Shown piece after piece: positions 21,530 through 31,505 of a DNA stretch of 64,000 bases (the first letter of the stretch is position 1; the number at the start of each line of letters is the position of its first letter). This DNA is from Nothopassalora personata (lineage: Eukaryota; Ascomycota; Dothideomycetes; Mycosphaerellales; Mycosphaerellaceae): positions 7,006,001-7,070,000 of the forward strand of contig CM066287.1 of assembly GCA_033816765.1 (NCBI GenBank). The letters are read 5' to 3'. The notes beneath the pieces were generated by a model, which did no database searches, was not told the DNA's origin, and saw only the letters and a list, made by a program, of their open reading frames with translations. A program made the position numbers and the translations under genes.

Positions 21530-22210
21530 ATGCTGCTGCTTGACCATGTGCTCAATACATGGGGGAGGAAAATAAAGCATCCTCCCTCACCACCAATAGT
21601 CCTCCAGTTCGTGCACTTGTCCAACCGACACATCCTCAGACTCGACATCTTCACCACAACCTCCACCCTCTCCGGCCCCGCCTCAATAACCGACACAAAC
21701 CCCTGCTCGCTCCTCGCCCTCTTCGAAGCAAACGGATCGATGCCCTTCCTCGTCTGCAAATACGCCCCCGCCGCCATGACCAAAACCTCCCCGAAAGGAT
21801 CCTACCCCAACGCCCAACCCAAACTCCGCCCCTACAGGAGCATAATCGTCGTCTCCTCCGGAACATCCAAAGTAGGAGGCTGCTAGGGCCCCGCGTTCAC
21901 CATGTCCTCGCACGCTGCGCTGGGGTTGGTGAAATCTGGGGTTGCGGTCCTGAAGGGGACGGATGTGAGGACAAATCGTATTTCGGCTGGGCAGAGTGAT
22001 GTTGGAGTGGAAGTGGAAGGGAGTAAAGCGGTGCAGAAGGAGAGAGTTGGATGGCACCGGGCTGGGGTGCCGAATGAGGTGGCGAGAGCGGTGGGGTTTC
22101 TTGCCGGTGGGTTTTCGAGTTATGTTACCTGGACGAATCTTGTGGTTGATGGAGGGAGTTTGGCGGACGGGGAGTTTGATGGTGCCGGTGGCGTAGTGGT
22201 ATGTTCATGA
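21530..22210 (+). pseudogene. Short-chain dehydrogenase/reductase remnant
   Basis: One plus-strand frame reads through an in-frame TAG at 21884-21886. Before it, the frame shows SDR middle-region features (GSMPFLVCKYAPAAM, then RSIIVVSSGTSKVGG like the catalytic-Ser strand). After it, the frame shows the C-terminal half (SSHAALGLVKSGV, then AGVPNEVARAVGFLAGGFSSYV and TNLVVDGGS, the classical end). The catalytic YxxxK position reads FTMSS, so both Tyr and Lys are lost. The N-terminal Rossmann part with GxxxGxG is absent. Truncation, stop and missing catalytic residues agree that this is a dead copy. It lies head-to-head with the truncated GT90 gene. Confidence 0.65.
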
Positions 22211-22336
22211 AGAGTAAGAGGTGATATCGTGCCATGTTAACGCCCGAACGCCTTCGCTGAAGTACAATCTCATCAATCAATGGTACGCCAGCATATCTAC
22301 TGGCTCGGGCTTTTGCGTGCGGCTTTTCACTTCTAC

Positions 22337-23359
22337 CTATGTCATATAGTTGGCACGCTTCGTTGGCTTTGCCTCTCGAGAGGTGCGGCATGGCTGTGAA
22401 GAGTCGGGCATCTCATCTAGTGCGAAGGAAGTCGTGGTAGAAGCCGGGGCGGAAGCGCTCGGCGCTTCCTTGCCGCGTAGCGATGCTCCCTGCTGGTGAG
22501 CTGGAGGGGGTTCGCTCGACTTGCCGGGAGCGCTGCTTGATGGCACGGCGGAAGCTTCTTCGACGGGAGCTTGGGTGCGCTTCCCTGGTTTTAATGGCGC
22601 TTCCTGCTCGGCGGTGCGCTTGCGCTTCGCGCAGGACTTCTGGATCTGTGCGGCGGGCTCCTGGTCTGTCGCAGGTGTGTCTGGAAAGCGTGTTGGCGCG
22701 GCTGGAGTGATGGCACGCCCGTCGACAGACCTGGGACCAATGGCTCCCTGGAGCTGAGCAATCGTGCTGGCCTCTAGCTCTTCGCCTTGTTCAATTCGCG
22801 AAAGTAGTGTTTCCGCCAGATGCTGCGTGGATGTGGAAGTTGAGATGTCTGCCGCGGCTGGATTCTTGCTCTCAACGACGTTGAGTCGATTGAGCAGTCT
22901 CTGTATCATCGCATGGGTCACAGTCTGCGAGTCCTGGATTCGAGACTCAACGTCATTGAAGCGCTTGGTGAAGTTGACAATCCTGATCGTATGATCGCTG
23001 TTGTCTGTTTGAAGGGTCTTGATGCGGTCCTTGATCGTTGTGTTTTGGGAGACGGCATCTTTGAACTGCACGACCGCATCCTGGGCCTGCCGCTCGTATG
23101 CAAGTGTTCGAGACTCCAACGCTACCAAGCGCTGCATGATTGTATGCGGGATATCCGAGCGGCCGGTGTTCTTCTCGATGTGGTAAACGCGATCTTCAAG
23201 ACTGTTGTATCCTGCATCGTGTCATTATATCATTCCCCAATCAACCGTTGTCGCCACCAGCTCACCATTCCCAATATCATCAAGACCATCCCTGATCATC
23301 TGTTCAAGCTCGAGCTTCAATTTGCTGCCTGCAGCTGTTGGAGTGTGGTTCGTCGCCAT
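22337..23359 (-). CDS. Coiled-coil protein of unknown function
   Basis: Two exons, 23359-23266 and 23211-22337, give 322 residues. The 54-bp intron starts GTGAGC and ends GATGCAG, and the phases match. Residues about 10-160 are helical and heptad-like (LELEQMIRDGLDDI, YNSLEDRVYHIEKN, RIKTLQTDNSDHTIRIVNF, AMIQRLLNRLNVVESK), typical of a long coiled coil. The C-terminal half is disordered, rich in Pro/Ala/Ser/Lys, with a basic CAKRKRTAEQEAPLKPGKR stretch that could be a nuclear localisation signal. There is no enzyme motif, signal peptide or membrane segment. I do not recognise the family; a structural or chromatin role is only a guess. Confidence 0.68.
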
Positions 23360-23821
23360 TGTGTCTTGTGGTCGATGTTGTTTGTATGCTGTCGATGATG
23401 GTCGGGGAAGCAAGGCGGTATGGTATGAGTTGGCAAGAGTGAGCAAGAGGTTGCAGTGAGAAGAAGGAAGATATCTCCGAGTACAACAATAGCTGGCGTC
23501 TCGATAGCGCCAATCTATTGTGCCATGCTCGCATCTTCGCACTGACAATGGCGCATTGTGTATCGTGTTGTCGGAGAATTGGAGAGGTTGGTTGGTGCAG
23601 CCGCGGTTCAACCCCCACTTGCCGAACTTGCCGAACAACACACACACACACGAGCGACGAGGCCATGACATTGTAGGAAAGCTCCTTCACCATACTGATC
23701 TATCCCATATCGTCGTCACATGGGCAACCGAGTATTCATTCTAGTTGTTGGCGCCTTGAATCCCGCCGTGAGGGACTTCTCTCTTGCCTTCATCGTACCA
23801 TCTGATCTTCCTCCCACCCAC

Positions 23822-24721
23822 CTATGCGTACTGCTCCCGGCTGTGCTCCCTACTCCGACTACTCGAGTAATTCTTCTCATACCCATCGTCTCTCGTCTCA
23901 CTCGCCCTCACTGCCCTGCCTCTCTTCATCTCCCCAATGACGGCAGAGATCACATATATCAACCAGATTGTACCCGCCACAACTCCATACGCAATAATCG
24001 CGCCCCGACTAGGCGGCGCCACAGGGGCTCGTCTCGCCAACCTCAAGCCCAGGCCACCGTTGATGATCCCCAAAGTGATGATGATTCGGCCCAGCCAAAT
24101 GTGTCCATAGCTCCATAGCACGCGGCGAGAGTACTTCTTGAACATGAAATGGTGCAGGAATCCGAGGAAGGGCTGAAAGAATATCAGGACGAGGAGAATG
24201 ATGCCGATTATCGGGTGTGGGTCGTGGAGAAGTTGGCGGCCGGCTGAGACCATCTGCAGCAGCGTCAGAGAATCGTCTGGAGAGGTCCAGGAGGGGACGA
24301 GACTTACCCACAACCCGATTCCTGCACCAGCAATGTAGAGCAGGTACGCGAAGATTTGGAAGAGACCGTGGACAAGCCACAGACCGCGAAAGGACGCGAG
24401 ACGGATTACGATTCCGCCGACTGGGAAGAAGAAACCTGTACGAGATCAGTACAGTGCGTTTCCGTATCCAAGCTGCCAGTTCTTACCAAATGCTAAAGCT
24501 GCAAGAACAGCATGTGCTGTGACTGTCTTGTTGTATTGCGAGAAGTCTAGGCCGAAGCCACCGAAGTTACTGCTCGAAAAGGTACTGCTACCACCGCCGT
24601 CGGTATCGCCATTGCTGCTCGAATATGGATTGTCACTGCCAGCAGTATAGCCGCCGTAGTATTGTGCTGAGGTAGATGTTGCTATTGCTAGCAGCGCCAG
24701 GCCGGTTTTGAGGATTGACAT
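23822..24721 (-). CDS. Secretory-pathway membrane protein with cytochrome b561-type domain
   Basis: Three exons (24721-24487, 24435-24308, 24253-23822) give 264 residues; both introns (51 and 54 bp) have GTAAG donors and CAG acceptors. The second is a multiple of three and stop-free, but splicing it joins GIGLW to MVSAGRQLLHDPHP as in the family. A signal peptide (MSILKTGLALLAIATSTSAQ) is followed by a short Tyr/Gly/Ser-rich luminal region. Membrane helices then carry the b561-type histidines: TVTAHAVLAALAFGFFFPVGG, LVHGLFQIFAYLL, HPIIGIILLVLIFFQPFLG-HH and GHIWLGRIIITLG. The tail is cytosolic and basic (RSREHSREQYA). Such proteins bind two haems and move electrons across membranes. The substrate here is unknown, and the DOMON domain often seen in fungal relatives is absent. 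Confidence 0.82.
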
Positions 24722-25095
24722 GTTATGCAGCCAGGCAATGGATTGACGATCAACGGTCAAGAACCCAATCCTTTGCAGAAAGTCGGTGGGTTCTGTCACG
24801 ATGGGCTACTTGATGTCGACGCTTCCGTTTGGTGTGGTGCAGATCAAAGGTGGCGAACAGTCAAGAGGTGAAGACGGTCAGATAACAACACAAAAGTTGA
24901 GAAGAACAGGTTCACAGTACCTTAGCAGAGTACCAGTAACTAAGAGATACTTGCTGACCTACCCGAACGGAGAAGCTGACGCGTGAAAGTATCGCCGGTG
25001 GTGTAAAAGTGTTCGTGGTTGTGGTCGGGGAGTCGGTGCCGAAGGTCAATGGTGGAGAGCCGAACTGTAAATAGATACTGGTACCCTGCATTACA
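24722..25095. other. Upstream region of the b561 gene
   Basis: About 370 bp, expected to hold the b561 promoter and 5' leader. Nothing else is visible. Confidence 0.45.
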
Positions 25096-25401
25096 TCAGT
25101 GAATGCACAAACGTTGCACTCTCTGAACAGTTTTGTTGATCAATTCGATGATATCGACAGGATTGGTGTCGTGCGCTGATAGGCGTTGTTGGAGATTCAG
25201 TGATTGTGCAAGCCGTTTCATCGTCAAGCAAAAGAATGATGCTTCAAGCACCGAATCCTCGACACGACTCTTTTCCACACCTGTCCCAAATGCAGAAGTG
25301 CAGATACAGCACACCGTACTGTTGACCACCTGTTCTCCATGCCTATAGACAGGGCTGATGTCAGACAACCGCAGATATTCTCCCGCGACCAGCCACAACA
25401 T
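25096..25401 (-). CDS. Unrecognised open frame, possibly a gene fragment
   Basis: From ATG 25401 the frame codes about 101 residues (MLWLVAGEYLRLSDISP..., a middle VCCICTSAFGTG, a helical LTMKRLAQSLNLQQRLSAHD and NPVDIIELINKTVQRV near the end). It is open without ATG back to about 25470 (PEPRTPATSAEAELLGVTV). The helix-rich end resembles the C-terminal half of a larger regulatory protein, for instance a zinc-cluster factor, but no defining motif is present. Upstream exons were not found, so this may be a fragment or chance. The 295 bp to the next gene hold nothing recognisable. Confidence 0.3.
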   Translation of the reverse strand: MLWLVAGEYLRLSDISPVYRHGEQVVNSTVCCICTSAFGTGVEKSRVEDSVLEASFFCLTMKRLAQSLNLQQRLSAHDTNPVDIIELINKTVQRVQRLCIH

Positions 25402-25696
25402 TACAGCCACTGTAACGCCTAGCAATTCTGCTTCTGCAGACGTGGCTGGTGTTCGAGGCTCAGGTGGCCTTCGTTATGTGCCCCGATCGAAGTCGTTGTT
25501 GCGATACTGACCAGCGAAGGGCACAATTCATCCATCTAGGAAGGCCTGGAGCGGAACAGTGATGTCTGAGCGCGAAGAACCTCCACGACGGCCGATGGCT
25601 GCTTGTCCATGATCTACTGCGTGCATGCCCGAGATCACGATCCCGCACGAGCCAACTCGGTTCTCCGGGATGTAAGTAGCGGGCATTTGCTAAATT

Positions 25697-26422
25697 TCAG
25701 CCGTCTTTCGGCTCCTGCGCGGCATCGACGTTTTCTTTGTCCTGATCACTCTGCATTGCTGCAAGAGAGTCTACCTGCGATTGCGATGCGGACCAGACTT
25801 GCAACTTCTTCGGCCTTCGCGGTGTGCCGGCGGGCTCTGGGCTTTCAGCCTCAGCTGTAGCTTGCGATCTCACTTCAAGCTTTCGCGGCTTCTTCTTCAC
25901 TACTGGCCCGACGGGTTCATCATATGTCAAAGCCTGTTGGCCCCTGCCTTGATTCTTCGCATCCTGCTCCTCGTAGTAAGCGACGACCTCTTCTGGTGTT
26001 GCGTCTTGCCACTTCTTGTCCTTTCCGCCAACCTTGATCCAAGGACCGTGTATCGCGCCGACTCCCGCCCCGATCAAGATGCCCAAACCGGTTGTGGGTA
26101 TCGACAAGACGCCTGATAGAAGAGTGCCCACGAGAGTCCCGAGTCCCACGCCAGTACCCAGCCCAATGCCGCCTCCCGCTGCGCCTCCCTGCCACGTACC
26201 ACTTTGTAATCGTCTTGCGACCTTGCTCCGCTCACCGTGTGCCTCGATCTCTCGTGCGTACGCCTCTTTCACCAGTCGTTCTCTTTCTGATGGGTTGGAG
26301 ACCTTTGCTGCCTGATCTCGCAGGCCTGAAGCATACTCTTGCGCCTTCGCGGCTTTCTGCGATGCTGCCACAGCTTGTAAGAGCTCGGCTCTGCTGGGAG
26401 GTCCTGCTTCCTTGGGAGGCAT
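25697..26422 (-). CDS. Hypothetical protein with glycine-zipper segment
   Basis: 241 residues from ATG 26422. An in-frame start further upstream at 26485 is unlikely, since MPPKEAGPPSRAELLQAV is a typical beginning. Residues 8-70 form a charged helix (AASQKAAKAQEYASGLRDQA, ERERLVKEAYAREIEAHGER). Residues about 78-125 are Gly-rich (GGAAGGGIGLGTGVGLGTLVG, then GLGILIGAGVGAIHGPW), a glycine-zipper pattern that can form paired membrane-associated helices. The C-terminal third is Lys/Pro-rich and disordered (VVKKKPRKLEV, RRPKKLQVWS). There is no signal peptide. I do not know its function; small fungal proteins with this layout are common and uncharacterised. Confidence 0.7.
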   Translation of the reverse strand: MPPKEAGPPSRAELLQAVAASQKAAKAQEYASGLRDQAAKVSNPSERERLVKEAYAREIEAHGERSKVARRLQSGTWQGGAAGGGIGLGTGVGLGTLVGTLLSGVLSIPTTGLGILIGAGVGAIHGPWIKVGGKDKKWQDATPEEVVAYYEEQDAKNQGRGQQALTYDEPVGPVVKKKPRKLEVRSQATAEAESPEPAGTPRRPKKLQVWSASQSQVDSLAAMQSDQDKENVDAAQEPKDG

Positions 26423-26792
26423 TGTACCAGGATTTGGTAAAAATGCCCGTTGGGTATGTATTGAAGGGTGAGTGAGTGGTCTCACGGTAAGTGCTATTCA
26501 GCTCGAGATGCCCATATGCTAATGCTTTCGGGCTGAGGGGGGTTTCGTCATTCGGGCTCCAACGAACGTGCTGCCGCCACGGTTGCCGCTCATGTCCATG
26601 CGCACACCAGGCTCAGAGACGGATGTCGATATGACGGCATAGTGTGTATACATGTGGGTGCGTGCTCTGTGGAAGCAAGAAAACCGGAAACAGGAAACAG
26701 GAACAAGCGTCATGAAACATTAGGTCTAAATTGATGACCACCCTTCAGCCGAGGTCCCGCAGTTCTGGCGCGGTCAATTGTACCAACCTTCG

Positions 26793-26954
26793 TCATCTCC
26801 ATGAACTGTTGTCACCAAAGTACGCCTCGGAATTCCAGCCATGGTATTCAGCGTTCAATCTGCGATCATCGGGGGAAGGGGGGGGGGGCGGGGGGGCGGG
26901 CGACGTGTTTGGACCTGTGGAAATGGCGCTCGTCTCCGTCGAGTTGATGTCCAT
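26793..26954 (-). CDS. Short Pro-rich open frame (doubtful)
   Basis: From ATG 26954 a 53-residue frame reads MDINSTETSAIS, then a poly-proline run encoded by the G-rich tract opposite, then DDRRLNAEYHGWNSEAYFGDN. The end is protein-like, and a second protein-like minus frame follows at 26519-26640 (STSVSEPGVRMDMSGNRGG). They might be exons of one small gene, but no convincing splice pair joins them. No other gene is seen between 26423 and 27161. Confidence 0.2.
   Translation of the reverse strand: MDINSTETSAISTGPNTSPAPPPPPPSPDDRRLNAEYHGWNSEAYFGDNSSWR
26871..26900 (+). other. G-rich tract, possible G-quadruplex
   Basis: Thirty bases made of four or more G runs (5, 11, 7 and 3 or more) separated by aa or c. 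This exceeds the usual G3+N1-7 pattern four times over. It lies upstream of the glycine-zipper gene. Confidence 0.6.
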
Positions 26955-27161
26955 GCCGATGTTCGCGCTCGATGGTCCAAGGCAATGTGTGAGCACAGTA
27001 AGGTGAGGTTTCTGAATACCTAGCTACGATGACTACTATTTATTTACAATTACCCCTTTGTACTGTTTCCGAATCTCTATCACCTTTTCGCGGAAATTCT
27101 GGTCCTTAATCGCATCTTCTTCGTCCCAAGTTAGTGCTAGCATTCTTTGATCCCCTTCTAC

Positions 27162-28336
27162 TCACTCCCCTCCAACCTCGTCCGGTCTTGTGACGTTATG
27201 CAGAATACAATCACAGTCCTCCCTGGTCGGCCCGCATGAGTCTCTAGAGCGTCGTCGACGGCATGGTTGCATCGTGAGGAGCACCCGAAAGAGATGACAC
27301 CTGATCGCTACAATGCTTGCACGAGCAGACGACCATCGGTGGTGCGAGCAAGACGCCGTTGGTAGCAGATATGTCGATTTCTCACGGCGATGCAGGAATA
27401 GCGCCCAGAGCCAAGCACTGTCAATCCTGCCAACGATCTTAGAACTCGACGGACCATCACACAAGAGCGGCCACAGACCCCTTTGCCGAGATATCTTTGC
27501 AGGGTTTAGACTGGAAAGTTGTTGTATGCCGAGAACAGGCTCTCCTGTAGCGGCTCGGGATATTATAAAAGGGTCGCCATCAAACAGCCATTGAATTATT
27601 GCATGGTCCATTTCCTTTAAGAGCTGGTCTGCGAAGCAGCGTTCACGCCCCGCGCCATTGACTGCATTAGCTACTGCAAGAGCCACTCCGTGGATCAGGG
27701 TACATGCCATCTGGAACCAATGATGAAGCACCAAAAGCGTGGAGGAGCTGGTGAGCGCCAGCCCTGATCAGTCGTTCGGAGCCTAGGTTCGACATTCCGA
27801 CAGTGCTGCGGCAGCTCAGTGCAGGATTGGTTGTGAAGGATAAGCCTCCCGAAACCCGGCGCCGCTACGACGCTGCCCGTGAGCACCAGGCGTACCTCCG
27901 ATCTTAATGTTATAGCTGGGGAGATGTTTTCGAGCTGCCGGAGCACTCGGGCTCTTTCCTGCGGAGGAAGTGGTGACGTCGTGTCGTAGATTGGTTCAAA
28001 GCTGTGGTATCGGGTTCCGTGTCTGTCGGCGAGATCCTGGCGTTAGGCGTTAAAGAGTGCGTCCCAGAAGTGTAGGGCGCGGTTGCAGGTAAGCAGATTC
28101 GAAGGTAGAATGATTGCCGGTCCTATAGACAAGTACTGAGCGTCTGTGACATCGTACCATCGGTCGTAGGCGGAGGCCGAGCGAAGAGTCGAGGTGCTGC
28201 AACATTCGAGAATGTGAACGATGTCTGGAGGTGTACAGCTCGATATTGACCCAAGGACGTACAGATGCGCCCAATTTGTCGACATTCGGGTGACTGACAA
28301 GGTGGTAGCTGAAAGGGCTGGGATGCGTCGATGCAA
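27162..28336 (-). pseudogene. Decayed paralogue of the HExxH protein (copy B)
   Basis: Minus-strand frames from 28336 to 27162 align piecewise with copy A just upstream. YLSIGPAIILPSNLLTCNRALHFWDAL matches the A block ALASRLLTCGRALHFWHAF. An in-frame TAA at about 28043 follows, then ADRHGTRYHSFEPIYDTTSPLP and RVLRQLENIS. After a frame change near 27730 comes CTLIHGVALAVANAVNG, which corresponds to the HEAAHAV zinc site of copy A but lacks the Glu and second His. RCFADQLLKEMDHAIIQWLFDGDPF and GLWPLLCDG follow, and another frame change spoils the Cys-rich region. With two or more frameshifts, a stop and a lost metal site it cannot be functional. The family is not known to me. Confidence 0.6.
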
Positions 28337-28719
28337 ACAGAGGACAGTTAAAACGATGGGTTATGTCGGAGTCTGCCTAACGACGTCCGTTAAGTGTCCA
28401 GAGTCTTATAACATCGCAAATCTGGAGAGTGGTATTATGTGTTAGCTGCACGCCAATCTCATGCATACGGCTCCTGTACTCATTGATCTCGCCATGCACT
28501 TCGTGCAGCGTGGGGAATATGTCGAAGATGTAAGGTTGCGAGAGCCACCTATGCTAATCGTCAAATTCGCACAGTACTTCGGTGCGGCGTTCTAGAGATG
28601 CGGCTCGCTGTTGGCACTGTAATGCATTTTCGTGTTGCTGGTACTTATGTATTATTTGCCATTGGTACGAGTTGATGCACAATGCCTTCTCGCGGCTATT
28701 GTTGAACCTCGCTTTGTCG
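28337..28719. other. Spacer between the two HExxH copies
   Basis: Holds a helical minus frame (28742-28554, INSYQWQIIHKYQQHENAL) that may be the frameshifted C-terminus of copy A. Otherwise nothing is recognised. Confidence 0.35.
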
Positions 28720-29961
28720 CTATCCTTTATTATATCGAGCATACTTTGCCCGAGCCTCGAGAACCTCTGCCTTCAGATTATTGTCCTGGAGACTTGCGAG
28801 TCGCTTGTCGCTTAGCGACAGCAACCACTGCGTGTGCTCTGCACCGCACCCGCCATCTTCGTCCGGTGGAATCACAGTATGCTCGACGCAGTTAAACGCG
28901 TTAGTGCCGCTCTTGACGTCGGCCGACTTTACAGTCCCGGATATTCGGGTTAAATCGATCGCTTTGCGCGTAATCATGTTGCATTGCTCGCATCGACAGG
29001 GCGTGGTAAGGATTTGCACGCCCCTTCTGGAGGGTTCGGCTTCGTCGAGTAAGAAGAATATGTGTTTAAGCCATGTATCATCAACAATGCCGACCACTTC
29101 GCTCTCTGCCCCGACATCTCCCAGTAGAGGAAAGAGGCCCTGTTGGCGATAGGTTTTGACCATTCCGAGGTGTGGAATTTGGTACGAGGCCAAAATCTCT
29201 TCTCCGCTAGGACGTAGACGTGCGATGTACGGTCGGCCATTAAAGATCCATTTCACGATGGCGAACCCCATCTCGCTAAAGATCTAATCGCCAAACACTC
29301 CCTCATCGCCGATGCCGTCCTTGGCGAAGGCGACAGCATGCGCCGCTTCGTGAACAAGTGTGACCGCGAAGCGAAACCAATGCCGGAGGGTTGCTATACC
29401 TGATGGCGCGCTCTTTATGCGCAGGAGGGCTTTGTAAGAAATCGAAATGAAGCTACGAGTTGCGGTGGTGGTCGTTAAGAAGGACACTAGCGTCTGCTGC
29501 GGCGAGAGCACAGGAATGCACATACCCTCATTGCTGCCCGTCTCTGCGAATTGTAATTTGATCGAGAAAGACATCTCCTCCAGCGCGTTCAGGACCTTTC
29601 GTTTCACTGCCGACGGCAGCGGACTCTGTACGTCATACACTGGCGAGAACCGCACGCGCTCCATCCCATGTCTATCGCGATGAAGTTCCTGATTGCCTAA
29701 CAAGAATGCGTGCCAGAAGTGTAGAGCGCGACCGCAGGTCAGCAGCCGAGAAGCAAGAGCAATCGCTGGTCGGCAGAGGAGATAGTCGGTATTAGAAAGT
29801 GCACGCCACTGATTCTTCTTGAATATGGGATGTGGGGTCGAGTGCCTCCATTCTTCGAGGAATGGGGATATGCCTGGGTCCGTAAGTTGAGCGACGAGCT
29901 GATTGGGGAGCATCTTCGCAGCGACCTCTCCCATTGATGTCGTGATAGAATGGTGTTCCAT
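28720..29961 (-). pseudogene. HExxH (metallopeptidase-like) gene with in-frame stop (copy A)
   Basis: One frame runs from ATG 29961 to a stop at 28720, broken only by TAG at 29284-29286. Without that stop it would be 413 residues. VTLVHEAAHAVAFAKDG (around residue 210) is an HExxH zinc-peptidase-type motif. The stop falls exactly where copy B has Gln (ADQLLKEM against GD-stop-IFSEM), so CAG became TAG. Downstream lie IVKWIFNGRPYI, KTYRQQGLFPLLGD, a CRCEQC cysteine cluster and IPPDEDGGC. After 28720 another frame (28742-28554) is helical and may be the original C-terminus beyond a frameshift. It could still give a 225-residue truncated protein ending just after the metal site. Copies A and B are in tandem, same orientation, about 1.6 kb apart. 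Confidence 0.6.
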
Positions 29962-30118
29962 ACAGCTCCAAAGGCTGTGGGAGAAGCGCGATAGAAATCA
30001 TGTGTGAGCTCCAACGCTGCGGAACCGAATGTCGAGAAGTGACAAGGGCACGGTGTTGTGCGCACAGGCCAGTCTAGGGGACGCATTCCATTCACCTCGT
30101 GACGCTGCTGCAGCCCAT

Positions 30119-31234
30119 TCATGCCCCGGCGCCAAGCTTCGTCTTGCCATAGGCGCCACCCATCTTCTTCCTCTCCTCCAACGCCGCTCGGTAAGGCGGA
30201 GCAGTAGGCGGCTGCACCGGATCCAGGCTGATGTGGCCTTCTGGCAGCTTATGGCTGGCATCAGCATCATACGAGCTCAAATCACCACACGCCAAGAACG
30301 GAGCGATCCATCGGTTGTGGTGCGCATGATCCAGCTCCGTCTCGAGCGTCAGCTCAGTGATTCCATGCTCGCGAACAATGCGGCCAGGCTTAACATTGGC
30401 TTTGAGCTGTTCTCTGGCTGCCTCGAGCTGTCGAGCCGTGCCCAGCGGATTGTCCAAGCTGGCTTGGAAGCCTGCTGGAGGCCGGCAGTTGGTGCAGACG
30501 ATGAAAGCCTCGACACTGCTGGCTCTGCTACTTCTTGGCTTGGCGACTGTCACGCTCTCGAAGACGACTTTAAGCTGTGCATAGAGGAGGTCGACATCTT
30601 TGCCGCGGAAGATCTTGGCGACGAATCTGCCCCCGGGTTTCAGAACGCACAGAGCCAAGTTGAGCGCCGCCCAGAGCAGCTGAGACTGCACATAGATGTC
30701 GAGATCATGGAGGCCCGTGACATCAGGAGCGCCGTCGGAGATGACCAGGTCTACCGGGTGGGAGGCTTGGATGGGGATGGCGGAAGAGTTGCGCTCATGG
30801 GTCGGATCCAGAGCGTGCAGTAACAGTGGTATCGTCGATGGATGAGTGATGTCAGCTTTCAGACAAGTGATGCCTTCCAACGGCGACATGGGCTGAAGAT
30901 CGATTGCCACAATCTTGACATCCTTCCTGGGCGGTGATGCCGGCGGATTGACGTGCAGCTCTTCACCAAGTCTTGACGACTCCTCCTCCTCCTCCTTGTA
31001 TCGCGTGTCTTCCCACGCTGCCCGCCCAACACGTTCGCCCTTGATCAACACGCGCGACAGCACCTGCGACCAACTTCCCGGCGCGGCGCAAAGATCGACC
31101 ACGCGAGTCACGCCGTCGAAGAGATGGAATTCTTCGTCCAGCTGCAGCAATTTGAAGGCAGATCGTGCGCGCCATCCTTGCTCCTTGGCAAGACGGTAGT
31201 AGGCGTCTCGCTTATCCTTTGAAGACTTGCCCAT
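30119..31234 (-). CDS. TRM7: tRNA 2'-O-ribose methyltransferase Trm7 (FtsJ family)
   Basis: 371 residues in one exon from ATG 31234 ([29 protein letters not shown], the invariant start of the Trm7/FTSJ1 group). The SAM-binding loop is [15 protein letters not shown]. The catalytic tetrad can be assigned as Lys28, Asp167 ([11 protein letters not shown]), Lys207 ([10 protein letters not shown]) and Glu242 (SSVEAFIVC). The frame is open upstream to 31462, but that extension has no family support. Trm7 methylates positions 32 and 34 of the anticodon loop of tRNA-Phe, Trp and Leu with partner proteins Trm732 and Trm734 in the cytosol. An acidic insert ([14 protein letters not shown], about residues 79-92) after the SAM motif and a longer tail make it bigger than yeast Trm7 (about 310), as usual in filamentous fungi. 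Confidence 0.95.
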   Translation of the reverse strand: MGKSSKDKRDAYYRLAKEQGWRARSAFKLLQLDEEFHLFDGVTRVVDLCAAPGSWSQVLSRVLIKGERVGRAAWEDTRYKEEEEESSRLGEELHVNPPASPPRKDVKIVAIDLQPMSPLEGITCLKADITHPSTIPLLLHALDPTHERNSSAIPIQASHPVDLVISDGAPDVTGLHDLDIYVQSQLLWAALNLALCVLKPGGRFVAKIFRGKDVDLLYAQLKVVFESVTVAKPRSSRASSVEAFIVCTNCRPPAGFQASLDNPLGTARQLEAAREQLKANVKPGRIVREHGITELTLETELDHAHHNRWIAPFLACGDLSSYDADASHKLPEGHISLDPVQPPTAPPYRAALEERKKMGGAYGKTKLGAGA

Positions 31235-31505
31235 CGTTGTTGTGTTGATACTGAGGAGAGAGTCTCTACTTGATGGTGGCAGTTGCGTCGAGTGATGGCA
31301 ACGCGCTTCGGTGTTAATGAAATTCTGACTTGTCCCAACTAAGCTCCAGTGGACGACGCCCCATTGTCTACTACTGTAAGCTTCCACGCCCACAATCATC
31401 ATCACGTAACGACCGCGACTCGCTTGATGAAAAGAGCAAGAAGATGTAACCACCAGTGGCACTCCCTCTCGTCAGCTGAGCTACGTGCCGAGCGATCCAA
31501 TCGAA
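31235..31505. promoter_or_regulatory. Bidirectional promoter region TRM7 / RING gene
   Basis: 271 bp between two divergent start codons. No clear TATA box is seen, and shared promoter elements are inferred from spacing only. Confidence 0.45.

Noticed and set aside
22190..22290. D-loop-like ggcgtagtggta as a possible tRNA
   Set aside because: No matching acceptor, anticodon or T arms nearby.
30029..30823. Plus-strand frame of 264 codons
   Set aside because: Exact antisense of the TRM7 coding region, which has clear catalytic residues.
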